A DNA stretch of 19,200 bases from CAZLGC01 sp964559275 (GCA_964559275.1 CAZLGC010000016.1:1-19200), one strand, 5' to 3'; positions 7,030 through 13,628 are shown, counted from the stretch's first letter. Notes: a model not told the origin generated them from the letters alone. Translations and numbers: made by a program.

Positions 7030-8292
7030 TTATTTCTTACGTAATGCTAATACTTCGCGACCGACTATCTGCCGCGGGCGCTCATACAAGAGTGTGCCTC
7101 GCTCAGTCGGTTTCACCTTCAGTTTTTCCTGCATTTCTTCACTAAAAGGTTCTGTTTGAGTATAGCCAAGTTTGCTCATATTGTCAAGCAGGGGCATGAA
7201 ACGACGCCCGCTATCAAGAATATAATAGGGGAGAGTCAGCACCGCTCGGCCGCGCGGAGCCAGCACCTTATGAGCGGCCTTTAGCGCATCAGTATAAATC
7301 ATCGTCAGTTTCTTAGTGGTCCGCTCCAGCATAATTTCTGACGGCTGGCGCGTCAGCGGCGGGCCCAGCGTACCCTCTGTCACCACCGCATCGATACTGC
7401 CTGACTTGATATGCTTTGATAGAAATTTCGCGTCCACAACCTCCAGCTTGTTGACACTATCTGCTTCTAGCCCGTAAGTTTCAATGAGCCAGTCCAGATT
7501 TTTGCGACTGGCCCTAATCATGTCCGGGTCAATATCCGTTCCCATCACTGTTAAATCCTTAAGCAGGGCTTCCTGTAGGATTGTTCCGACTCCGCAAAAG
7601 GGATCTAAAACAGTTTTACCAGGAGACAGCCGCGCCAGGTTGAGAAGTATTTGCGCTACTTTCGGCGGCAGCATACCTTTCTTGGGATCAGATTCCGGCC
7701 GGCCGTAATCACGCAGATTATAGTCCTCGAAATCCTGTACGGCCAGGGTTTTAGCAATTGCCAGGTATTGCTTGTCAAAAATGATGTCAATTTCAGCACC
7801 CCGGCTCAGTAATTTGTTTTTGGCAACAATGACCGATGAGAGCGCAGCATCTTGCCCAACGACGAAGCGACTGGAGATTTTTTTATCGCGCAACTCACGT
7901 TTCATGTCCACTCCGTAAGTGCGCAGGAACATCTGCAGATCCTTCGGAGAAATATCTGCCAATGGGTATAAGCTAAATCCGAAAAAGACTTTCTTCTCAG
8001 TCTGCACGAAAAAATCCATAAGTGCCCCCAGCGTCAAAGATTTTTGTAAATTTTCCCGCGCTGTCGTCAATGTCACCGGATCATCGGTTACAATTTCAGC
8101 CATCTTAATGGTTCCGCCCAGGGTGTTGAGGAGTTCCTGCGGCTCTTTAATTTCCTTATCAAATTCGGCCACCAGCACGTTCTGCCCGAACCGTTGCGGC
8201 CGCCAGGATATTTTTCTATTGGCAAAATGGGCCGTAAGCTCTGCTACAGAGAGTAGGGGACGATGACCCAAGATAAATGCGTATTTTGCCAT
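7030..8292 (-). CDS. TRM11/TrmG10-like SAM-dependent RNA methyltransferase
   Basis: A 420-residue protein. The N-terminal half (about 1-180) resembles the NFLD/THUMP-type RNA-binding part of TRM11-like enzymes. The C-terminal half is a class I Rossmann methyltransferase: the entry segment RDYGRPESDPKKGMLPPKVA, motif I LDPFCGVGTILQEAL (about 229-243), then GTDIDPDMIRASRKNL. Family members methylate N2 of guanosine in tRNA, usually G10. The usual catalytic motif IV, DPPYG, is replaced here by TEGTLGPP (about 305-312), so the methylated atom and substrate are uncertain. The gene is followed after 1 base by rpmA, suggesting a link to translation. The start at 8292 has no clear SD sequence. Confidence 0.8.
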   Translation of the reverse strand: MAKYAFILGHRPLLSVAELTAHFANRKISWRPQRFGQNVLVAEFDKEIKEPQELLNTLGGTIKMAEIVTDDPVTLTTARENLQKSLTLGALMDFFVQTEKKVFFGFSLYPLADISPKDLQMFLRTYGVDMKRELRDKKISSRFVVGQDAALSSVIVAKNKLLSRGAEIDIIFDKQYLAIAKTLAVQDFEDYNLRDYGRPESDPKKGMLPPKVAQILLNLARLSPGKTVLDPFCGVGTILQEALLKDLTVMGTDIDPDMIRASRKNLDWLIETYGLEADSVNKLEVVDAKFLSKHIKSGSIDAVVTEGTLGPPLTRQPSEIMLERTTKKLTMIYTDALKAAHKVLAPRGRAVLTLPYYILDSGRRFMPLLDNMSKLGYTQTEPFSEEMQEKLKVKPTERGTLLYERPRQIVGREVLALRKK

Positions 8293-8336
8293 TTGAGAAT
8301 ATTGTGCTAGGTTAAGAATAAGAACGCCAAGCCTCC

Positions 8337-8342
8337 AGGAGG
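8337..8342 (+). promoter_or_regulatory. Strong Shine-Dalgarno site
   Basis: AGGAGG lies 7 bases before the ATG at 8350, within the palindrome CCTCCAGGAGG (8332-8342). It fixes the start of the downstream gene. It stands out because most genes in the window have no recognisable SD. Confidence 0.85.
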
Positions 8343-8349
8343 AAACAAA

Positions 8350-8871
8350 ATGTCAACCAAGAAGAAATGGCAGCAGCGAATCGTGCTTATTGTCGGCGCG
8401 ATTTTATTGTGCCTGGTAATGTTCTACGCTGGTAAGTTAGCCAGCGCCCCGGCCAGCCCGGAAATTGAGGAAGTGGCAGACGAGGGGCCGGTTAAAATCA
8501 ATCTGGCGCTTACCAAAATCGATGATCAAAAGCTCAGCGGTAAGCTGTCCGGAGAAGCCTCGCTACAGCTAAACGGCGAAATTGTAGAAGACGGAGAGTT
8601 TGAAGCCCCGACCGGCTCTACCCTTACAGTTTATAACGATTTGGTGGAATTCACAACTCCGCTGGGAATTGCCGTGTTTGAAGCCGGTTCCGAAGCAGCC
8701 GCCGGCGTAACCCCGACCGGGGCTAAGTTTGTCGCCAGTAAAAACGGGGAAAAGTACCATCCCGTTGATAGCGGCAGTGCTAAGCGGATCAAAGATGAAA
8801 ACAAAGTCTTCTTCACAACCCAGGAAGAAGCGCAGGCAGCGGGGTATGAGGCGGGGAAGAGTGTTAAGTAG
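8350..8871 (+). CDS. Membrane-anchored protein with cysteine-less Ada-like C-terminal mini-domain
   Basis: A 173-residue hypothetical protein. A basic head is followed by one membrane helix (about 11-28, IVLIVGAILLCLVMFYAG). An acidic linker follows, then a small beta-rich segment (about 48-110). The C-terminal block has ASKNGEKYHPVDSGSAKRIK and then FFTTQEEAQAAGYEAGKS. That block follows the pattern of the Ada-type zinc mini-domain (YHxxxC...RIKxENxxxF...EEAxAAGYxPCKxC), but every zinc-ligand cysteine is replaced (Ser/Gly/Val). It should therefore not bind zinc in the usual way. Orientation suggests the domain is outside the membrane. Function is unknown, and I see no sign of DNA repair. The gene is preceded by AGGAGG and converges on the G+C-rich gene at 8932-9711. 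Confidence 0.8.
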   Translation: MSTKKKWQQRIVLIVGAILLCLVMFYAGKLASAPASPEIEEVADEGPVKINLALTKIDDQKLSGKLSGEASLQLNGEIVEDGEFEAPTGSTLTVYNDLVEFTTPLGIAVFEAGSEAAAGVTPTGAKFVASKNGEKYHPVDSGSAKRIKDENKVFFTTQEEAQAAGYEAGKSVK

Positions 8872-8884
8872 GAACAGATATTTT

Positions 8885-8910
8885 AAGGCCGCTACCGAAG
8901 TAGCAGCCTT
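8885..8910. other. Hairpin between convergent genes (C-UUCG-G loop on the minus strand)
   Basis: AAGGCCGCTAC (8885-8895) and GTAGCAGCCTT (8900-8910) pair over 11 positions with one mismatch around a CGAA loop. On the minus strand the loop reads C(TTCG)G, the extra-stable tetraloop class. It lies 14 bases after the stop at 8871 and 21 bases past the 3' end of the convergent gene. Neither side has a T-tract, so it is either a weak terminator or a transcript-stabilising 3' structure. Confidence 0.5.
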
Positions 8911-8931
8911 AGAAAGCAGCGCGAGGTGACC

Positions 8932-9711
8932 CTACCGGATCGTGATGACCGTTGACGCGGTCTCGATCCGCTGGGGTCCACCGGTTCCGCCGCACATGCG
9001 GTCGTCGATGACACGGGAGAGTGCCCGGGCGAGCTCGTTCTTCGTCTGGCTCTCGTTCCAGACAGAGCTGATCCTGATCGTGACCGAGGGCAGAAGGTAT
9101 TCCTTCCTTCCGCGACGATCGGACCAACGAACGTAGAGCTCCGCGTCGTAGTGACCGGGAGGACGAGGCAGGTCGTATCTCCGGAACTCATTCAGGAGCC
9201 GCAACTCCACGAACCTGATCTTCTGGTTGTGCGTGACGTCCAGGATGTCACTGGCTCCACTCTTCACGCTCATCATGACCGTGCTGTTGGGATCCTGGAG
9301 CGCGACGACGTGTCCGGGGATCTGCCAGTCAACGATGGGGTCGGTCTCCCTACGAATCTCTTTGACCTTGGACTCGATGCCCTTGGCCAGGTCGATCAGC
9401 TGGGAGCGCCGGTAGTTCGAATCCTTCCGGATCAGAACCTTCTCGTTGACCATCTGGTGCTCCTTGCTGTCTACGGTGATCTCGAGATCGAAGTAGGAGA
9501 TCCACATCTCATATCCGAACAGGTCGGAGACCTCGTCGGAACGAGCGTCGGAGATCTCCTTGAGCCGGAGGATCTTGACGCCGGAGATGCCGCGGTCGCG
9601 AACCATGGCCTCGAGGATCTCGCAGTCGCCGGCGAGAACGTTGGGGGTTGCGGTCACGGAGACCAGGATGGCGCCGAGCGCCAGGATGACGATTCTCTGC
9701 AGATTTTTCAT
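8932..9711 (-). CDS. Secreted hypothetical protein, G+C-rich orphan
   Basis: A 259-residue protein I do not recognise. Residues 1-28 form a Sec signal peptide (MKNLQRIVILALGAILVSVT, then a VLA-G cleavage site), so the mature protein of about 230 residues starts near GDCEILE. It is soluble, charged and mixed alpha/beta. It has two cysteines in the mature part, Cys30 and one near the C-terminus (DDRMCGGTGG), which could form a disulfide. No catalytic motif is visible. Codon choice differs from all neighbours: mostly ATC, CTC, CTG, GAG, AAG, TCC and GAC, with frequent CGG/CGC, making the gene visibly G+C-richer. This suggests recent acquisition or a very different codon pressure. It has its own extended -10 promoter and a strong SD in a hairpin loop. 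Frame length, signal peptide and SD together make it convincingly real. Confidence 0.78.
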   Translation of the reverse strand: MKNLQRIVILALGAILVSVTATPNVLAGDCEILEAMVRDRGISGVKILRLKEISDARSDEVSDLFGYEMWISYFDLEITVDSKEHQMVNEKVLIRKDSNYRRSQLIDLAKGIESKVKEIRRETDPIVDWQIPGHVVALQDPNSTVMMSVKSGASDILDVTHNQKIRFVELRLLNEFRRYDLPRPPGHYDAELYVRWSDRRGRKEYLLPSVTIRISSVWNESQTKNELARALSRVIDDRMCGGTGGPQRIETASTVITIR

Positions 9712-9712
9712 C

Positions 9713-9731
9713 GGGATTTACCTCCTATCCC
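9713..9731 (-). promoter_or_regulatory. SD sequence displayed in a small hairpin loop
   Basis: On the minus strand the leader reads GGGAT-AGGAGGTAA-ATCCC just before the ATG at 9711. A perfect 5-bp stem holds AGGAGGTAA in its 9-base loop. The SD itself supports the start at 9711. The symmetric stem may keep the ribosome site exposed, or may be a target for a loop-binding regulator. Confidence 0.6.
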
Positions 9732-9775
9732 TTTGAGTGTTGTGATCTTGAAAAAGCCTTCGTTCAGATGTTTAT

Positions 9776-9804
9776 ATGCTATCATATTTTTGGTATTTTG
9801 TCAA
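9776..9804 (-). promoter_or_regulatory. Sigma70-type promoter for the G+C-rich gene
   Basis: On the minus strand TTGACA (9804-9799) is followed after 17 bases by TAGCAT (9781-9776), preceded by TGA, which forms an extended -10 element. The expected start of transcription is about 9769, giving a leader of roughly 58 bases to the ATG at 9711. Confidence 0.7.
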
Positions 9805-9858
9805 GTATTCCCGGTGCAGAATGGCCTAAATAAGCTAAAAAACCTGTTAATAAACCCC

Positions 9859-9886
9859 TTGACAGGGTATTTTCAGAAGTTATACT
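9859..9886 (+). promoter_or_regulatory. Sigma70-type promoter for the Phd-like/iscS/iscU operon
   Basis: TTGACA (9859-9864), a 16-base spacer and TATACT (9881-9886). Transcription should start near 9893, giving a leader of about 20 bases without an SD sequence. The -10 box lies inside the inverted repeat at 9877-9902. Confidence 0.8.
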
Positions 9887-9902
9887 ACATCTAGTATAAC
9901 TT
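9877..9902. promoter_or_regulatory. Operator-like perfect inverted repeat over the -10 box
   Basis: AAGTTATACTA (9877-9887) and TAGTATAACTT (9892-9902) form a perfect 11-bp inverted repeat with a CATC centre. It covers the -10 element and the expected transcription start, so only its second half would be transcribed; it must act as DNA rather than as an RNA hairpin. The position suits a dimeric repressor. The Phd/YefM-like product of the first gene is the obvious candidate, since that family autoregulates through palindromes at its own promoter. The protein-site link is an inference. Confidence 0.7.
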
Positions 9903-9912
9903 TTTTAATAAT

Positions 9913-10158
9913 ATGCCAGATTCACCTAAAGAAAACGAAAAATATACCAATCAGCATGAGCTGAAAACGCAAACTAAGCGTATTATTGCCGATGTCGAAG
10001 CAGGGGAGAGATACGTCGTTTTGCGCTATTCTAAGCCGGTGGCTGTTCTGCTGGGCATGGAGGATTATTGCCAGCTGGTCCACGGTGATCCGGATAAATG
10101 TCATAAATGCCAGGCCGATATCCGAGCCACTTTGTCCAAAATAAACAAAAAACTATGA
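9913..10158 (+). CDS. Phd/YefM-family antitoxin-like DNA-binding protein with Cys/His cluster
   Basis: An 81-residue protein. Residues 16-55 match the Phd/YefM fold: ELKTQTKRIIADVEAGERYV, then VLRYSKPVAVLLGMEDYCQL, with the conserved K-P-V-A-V-L strand. Known members are antitoxins that dimerise, bind palindromes at their own promoter and neutralise a RelE- or Doc-type toxin. Here no toxin follows; the stop overlaps the iscS start (ATGA). After the fold, Cys53, His57, Cys63, His64 and Cys66 (DYCQLVHGDPDKCHKCQ) form a potential metal or Fe-S site, unlike the usual toxin-binding tail. With the operator at 9877-9902 this suggests an autorepressor of the iscS-iscU operon. An antitoxin for an unlinked toxin remains possible. 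The ATG has no SD. Confidence 0.82.
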   Translation: MPDSPKENEKYTNQHELKTQTKRIIADVEAGERYVVLRYSKPVAVLLGMEDYCQLVHGDPDKCHKCQADIRATLSKINKKL

Positions 10159-11330
10159 AGAAAGTGTATTTAGATAATGCGGCCACCACCGCCGTTGATC
10201 CGCGGGTTATGAAGGCCATGCAGCCATACTTTTCGGATAAATACGGAAATCCTTCTTCTGTACATTCATTTGGGCAGGAAGCTTCGGAAACAGTAGGAAA
10301 GGCCCGACGCCAGGCTGCCAAGTTTTTGGGCGCCAAACAAGAGGAAATCATTTTCAATAGCGGCGCTACCGAAGGTAATAACACCGTCATCAAAACCGTT
10401 CCCAAAATATTGAAAGAAAAAGGAGGTCGTGACCATATTATCACTTCCGCTGTTGAGCATCACTGTGTCTTGGACAGTGCCAAGGCTATGGAGAAAGAAG
10501 GCTTTCGGTTGACTATCCTACCGGTCAACAAACAGGGGATCGTTGAGACAAAGTCACTAGAGGATGGGATCGACGATAAGACCGCGCTCGTTTCTATCAT
10601 GTATGCCAATAATGAGATCGGCGCAATTCAGCCAATTACTAAGCTCGCCGCAATCGCAAAAAAGCATGGCGCCAAATTTCATACTGACGCTGTTCAGGCT
10701 GCGAACTACCTGGACTGCAATGTCGACAAACTTGGGGTTGACTATTTGACCCTGTCGGCGCATAAATTCTACGGACCAAAAGGTATTGGCCTACTCTACA
10801 AGCGCCAGCGCGCACCCCTGGGTCAATATATGTCCGGCGGGGCACAGGAAAATCACTTGCGTGCCGGGACGCTAAATGTTCCCGGGATCGTCGGGATGGG
10901 TGCCGCAATTGAATTGGTCAGCAAAGAACAAGCTAAGCGTTCTGCGAATGCGCAAGAACTACGCGACCGTTTACTCACAGGCATCAAGAAAGCTGTCCCG
11001 GAAGTGTTTCTAAACGGCGACCGTGAAAACCGACTACCCAATAACGTCAATGTGACCATTAAATACGTAGAAGGGGAGGGGATGCTGATGAGCCTGGATA
11101 TGGAAGGCATCGCCTGTTCGACCGGATCAGCTTGTTCCTCCGGTTCACTGGAGGCTTCCCATGTCATTTTGGCTCTAGGAGTTCCCAAAGAATTCAGCCA
11201 CGGCAGCCTCCGTTTCACTATCGGCCAAGACAATACCAAGGACGACATCGACCACGTCATCGAAGTACTGCCGAAAATAGTTAAGCGACTACGTAAGATG
11301 TCTCCGTTGGCGCCTAAAAAATACCATTAA
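10155..11330 (+). CDS. iscS: Cysteine desulfurase, IscS/NifS type
   Basis: A 391-residue PLP enzyme that converts cysteine to alanine and passes persulfide sulfur to IscU and other acceptors. Visible parts are the N-terminus VYLDNAATTAVDPRV, NSGATEGNN, EHHCVLD, and DAVQAANYLD. The PLP lysine is Lys204 in LSAHKFYGPKGIGLLYK. The mobile catalytic loop is STGSACSSGSLEASHVI with Cys327, a group I loop. The length and the positions of Lys204 and Cys327 closely match Escherichia coli IscS. I use the ATG at 10155 because it gives the standard MKKVYLDNAATT start and a 4-base ATGA overlap with the upstream gene. An in-frame ATG at 10107 would add 16 unrelated residues inside that gene. Confidence 0.95.
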   Translation: MKKVYLDNAATTAVDPRVMKAMQPYFSDKYGNPSSVHSFGQEASETVGKARRQAAKFLGAKQEEIIFNSGATEGNNTVIKTVPKILKEKGGRDHIITSAVEHHCVLDSAKAMEKEGFRLTILPVNKQGIVETKSLEDGIDDKTALVSIMYANNEIGAIQPITKLAAIAKKHGAKFHTDAVQAANYLDCNVDKLGVDYLTLSAHKFYGPKGIGLLYKRQRAPLGQYMSGGAQENHLRAGTLNVPGIVGMGAAIELVSKEQAKRSANAQELRDRLLTGIKKAVPEVFLNGDRENRLPNNVNVTIKYVEGEGMLMSLDMEGIACSTGSACSSGSLEASHVILALGVPKEFSHGSLRFTIGQDNTKDDIDHVIEVLPKIVKRLRKMSPLAPKKYH

Positions 11331-11370
11331 TTTTGCGCTTGCGTTTTACGTTTTGCGTTAAACATTGAAT

Positions 11371-11748
11371 ATGCAATACAACCCCACCATACTTGAACAC
11401 TTCAAAAACCCCAAGAACCAGGGCGAAATTAGCAATCCGGACGGAGTAGGGAAGGCCGGCAACCCTGTTTGCGGTGATGTCATGCAAGTTTTTATCAAGG
11501 TCAAAGATGGCCGAATTGAGGATATCAAATTCCAGACACTGGGCTGCGGAGTCGCAATTGCCGCTTCCTCCGTTCTGACCGAAATTGTCAAGGGCAAAAC
11601 CGTAGACGAAGCCGCCAAAATAACTAAAGCTGATATTATCGAGGAGTTGGGCGGCCAAAAGAAAGTCCCTCCGGAGAAAATTCATTGCAGCCTGTTAGCT
11701 GAAGACGCTCTCAAAAAGGCCATCGAAGAATATCGCCAAAAGCACTAA
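11371..11748 (+). CDS. iscU: Fe-S cluster assembly scaffold IscU/NifU-N
   Basis: A 125-residue scaffold on which Fe-S clusters are built from IscS-derived sulfur. The three cluster cysteines and the regulatory aspartate are all present: Cys34 and Asp36 in GNPVCGDVM, Cys59 in TLGCGVAIAASS, and His105/Cys106 in KIHCSLLAEDALKKAI. The HscA-recognition motif LPPVK of proteobacterial IscU reads VPPEK here, as in many species without HscA/HscB. I chose the ATG at 11371, giving MQYNPTILEHFKNP; a TTG at 11365 would add two residues. It lies 40 bases after iscS with no terminator between them, so it belongs to the same operon. No hscAB, fdx or iscA gene follows. Confidence 0.94.
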   Translation: MQYNPTILEHFKNPKNQGEISNPDGVGKAGNPVCGDVMQVFIKVKDGRIEDIKFQTLGCGVAIAASSVLTEIVKGKTVDEAAKITKADIIEELGGQKKVPPEKIHCSLLAEDALKKAIEEYRQKH

Positions 11749-11749
11749 A

Positions 11750-11778
11750 TTGCGATTTTAGCCGAAATCAAGTATAAT
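11750..11778 (+). promoter_or_regulatory. Sigma70-type promoter for the PrsW-family gene
   Basis: TTGCGA (11750-11755), a 17-base spacer and a consensus TATAAT (11773-11778). It begins 2 bases after the iscU stop. Transcription should start near 11785, about 24 bases before the ATG at 11809. No clear terminator lies between iscU and this promoter, so some read-through from the isc operon is likely. Confidence 0.8.
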
Positions 11779-11808
11779 AGAGAACAGAATAAGTAGCTAG
11801 ACGGGGCC

Positions 11809-12756
11809 ATGTCCTCATCTTTTTCAGTTATTTTCCTAGCTGTTTTCCTGGGTTTCTCCCCGGCCGTTTTTTGGTTCTGGTTTTGGCGGCAACGTGACAA
11901 AAAGAATCCGGAACCGAATCGGTTGATGATCTTTCTTTTCCTGGGTGGTATGGCTGCGACCGTTCCGGCCGCTCTTTTGCAAAGACTCGTCCAAGATTTT
12001 ATCCCGCAGCAGTACTTAGCCTGCCTTTCCACTGGCTGTGATCTGAATATCGGTGCCAATATCGCCTTCATGCTGTTCATGATGTTTATAGTCGTGGCGC
12101 CCACCGAAGAAATTTCCAAATTCCTGTTCGCTCGCTGGATTTCATTCAAATCGAAATCTTTTAATCAGATTGTAGACGGGATCAAGTATAGTATTGCAGT
12201 CGCCCTAGGCTTCGCCGCCCTCGAAAACGCTCTTTACCTAATTGATTCACTGGAAGTAGCGGACTTTGATACCGTCGTTTCAACTTTGCTTACTCGTTTT
12301 TTCATTTCCACACTGGCTCACATTCTTTATGCCGGAGTCTCTGGTTATTATCTGGGGCGTGCCCGGTTTGATGAATATAACCGGCGCAAACTGATGTGGA
12401 CCGGTGTATTCCTGGCCATCCTGGTTCACGGCGCCTTCAACTTCATGTTGTTCACAGGGCTTGGGTATTACTCAGTCATCCTGGTGGCAATTGTGTTCTT
12501 CATCCTACTCCAGAAATTCAGGAGTAAGGAGCTGACAGCTGTTCGCACCGTCGCCACCTCGCCCGGCGTAAAACGGGTTGGTGGAGAAGAAAAAGGCGTT
12601 TCTCAATTGGTAGCCGAAAGTCAAAGACAGGATGAAGAGGGTGAAGACGGCCAAGTCACTATATCTGAATTCTGTCCGCGCTGTTTCAAAAAGAATGAAA
12701 ACCGGAGTAAGTTCTGCCCCGAGTGCGGTGAAAAGCTTTTTATAAAAATGCGCTGA
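11809..12756 (+). CDS. PrsW-family intramembrane metalloprotease with C-terminal zinc ribbon
   Basis: A 315-residue multi-span membrane protein with hydrophobic segments at about 6-26, 39-58, 83-98, 125-145, 162-182, 197-215 and 219-235. It carries the PrsW/CAAX-protease motifs in membrane context: APTEEISKF (Glu100, Glu101), GFAALENALYL (Glu139, Asn140), His171 in LAHILYAG, and LVHGAFNFML (His207, Asn211). These are the expected metal-binding and catalytic residues. After a polar linker the last 30 residues form a zinc ribbon with CPRC and CPEC (Cys289, Cys292, Cys303, Cys306). In Bacillus, PrsW cleaves the anti-sigma factor RsiW; no sigma or anti-sigma gene is in the window, so the substrate is unknown. 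Its TGA overlaps the next ATG by one base. Confidence 0.88.
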   Translation: MSSSFSVIFLAVFLGFSPAVFWFWFWRQRDKKNPEPNRLMIFLFLGGMAATVPAALLQRLVQDFIPQQYLACLSTGCDLNIGANIAFMLFMMFIVVAPTEEISKFLFARWISFKSKSFNQIVDGIKYSIAVALGFAALENALYLIDSLEVADFDTVVSTLLTRFFISTLAHILYAGVSGYYLGRARFDEYNRRKLMWTGVFLAILVHGAFNFMLFTGLGYYSVILVAIVFFILLQKFRSKELTAVRTVATSPGVKRVGGEEKGVSQLVAESQRQDEEGEDGQVTISEFCPRCFKKNENRSKFCPECGEKLFIKMR

Positions 12757-13628
12757 TGGAAAAGGAATTTCGTAATCAGATTATCATAGGCACCCTCATC
12801 ACTGTGGGGATTTTCGTGGCTGTTCTGGGAATCATTAACGGCATTGAATTCGCCAGCACGTACTTCGGTCGGTCAGACAAGCTAGGAGACAGCGAACCAG
12901 ATATAATCCGCCCCGAGACTTCACTCCAAACTGAAGTTTCCGAGAAAGCTCAATTTCGGCTTCCGGAAACGGACACTGTTTTGTATTTTCCCCTAACAGT
13001 TAACACCGACACCACCCAGACAGAAGTATTATTTGAAAATAATAATGAGGAAAAGGTTAGTATCACTTTGACCCTTCTGAATAATAGGGGAGACTGGCAC
13101 ACCTATGACCCCTGGGCAGTTGAGGGAAAGGAGTTCAAAGTCAACATTGAGAATTTGGCCAACATCCCCCCGGACATGAATCCGGGTATCGCCATCGTAG
13201 CAGCTGATCACTCTATCGCCGCCATCGCCAACATTAAAAACAGCAACGGTTTAGCAAACCGCCCGTTGCCCCCTTACCTAGAACCGGCTCGAGATATTTA
13301 TTTCGAGCTAACTCCGGCCGGTGCCAGCCAGACGCCGCAAAACACCCTCCTGCTCACCAACCTCAGCGATACTATTGCCGAAGCAAAGTTGTCTCTATCC
13401 AGCCAAGAGGCAACTAGTGAAAACGGAATCATAACTGACCCCATAGAAGTCAATCCGTGGCAGACCCAAGTAGTCAATCTGGAAGAAATAGCGGGCAGCC
13501 GGTTAACCCTTTCTACCTATGACTCAATACTCGTTTCCGGTAGCAAATCTATCTATACAGCCGCCATTTGTACTCTTGACAGCTCGCGGAACACATGGAC
13601 AAATATTTCTGCCGGAGAACCGCGTTAA
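12756..13628 (+). CDS. Membrane-anchored hypothetical protein with beta-sandwich-like ectodomain
   Basis: A 290-residue protein with a single N-terminal membrane helix (about 9-28, IIIGTLITVGIFVAVLGIIN) and an extracytoplasmic part of about 260 residues. Two halves look alike. The first is LYFPLTVNTDTTQTEVLFEN, then NNNEEKVSITLTLLN; the second is QNTLLLTNLSDTIAEAKLSL. Both resemble strands in which an exposed N-x-S or N-N loop links a T-x-L-L-x-N strand, as in immunoglobulin-like or adhesin beta-sandwich domains. I cannot name the family. Its ATG overlaps the stop of the PrsW-family gene (TGATG), so the two are translationally coupled and the proteins may act at the same membrane. It could be a protease substrate or partner, though nothing proves this. 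Confidence 0.75.
   Translation: MEKEFRNQIIIGTLITVGIFVAVLGIINGIEFASTYFGRSDKLGDSEPDIIRPETSLQTEVSEKAQFRLPETDTVLYFPLTVNTDTTQTEVLFENNNEEKVSITLTLLNNRGDWHTYDPWAVEGKEFKVNIENLANIPPDMNPGIAIVAADHSIAAIANIKNSNGLANRPLPPYLEPARDIYFELTPAGASQTPQNTLLLTNLSDTIAEAKLSLSSQEATSENGIITDPIEVNPWQTQVVNLEEIAGSRLTLSTYDSILVSGSKSIYTAAICTLDSSRNTWTNISAGEPR

Noticed and set aside
8885..8910. Hairpin between convergent genes as a canonical intrinsic terminator
   Set aside because: No T-tract follows the stem in either direction, so it is listed only as a structure.
9151..9894. Long plus-strand reading frame opposite the G+C-rich gene
   Set aside because: The minus-strand frame has a signal peptide, an ideal SD and a promoter. 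The plus frame has none of these, gives a low-complexity Asp/Val/Leu-rich product and runs across the divergent promoters. It is an effect of high G+C on the opposite strand.
10107..10154. Upstream in-frame ATG for iscS
   Set aside because: It would add 16 residues not seen in the family and overlap the Phd-like gene by 52 bases; the ATG at 10155 gives the standard N-terminus and an ATGA overlap.
9913..11330. Classical type II toxin-antitoxin module
   Set aside because: The Phd/YefM-like gene is followed at once by an unmistakable cysteine desulfurase, and no RelE, Doc or other toxin-like frame lies next to it on either strand.
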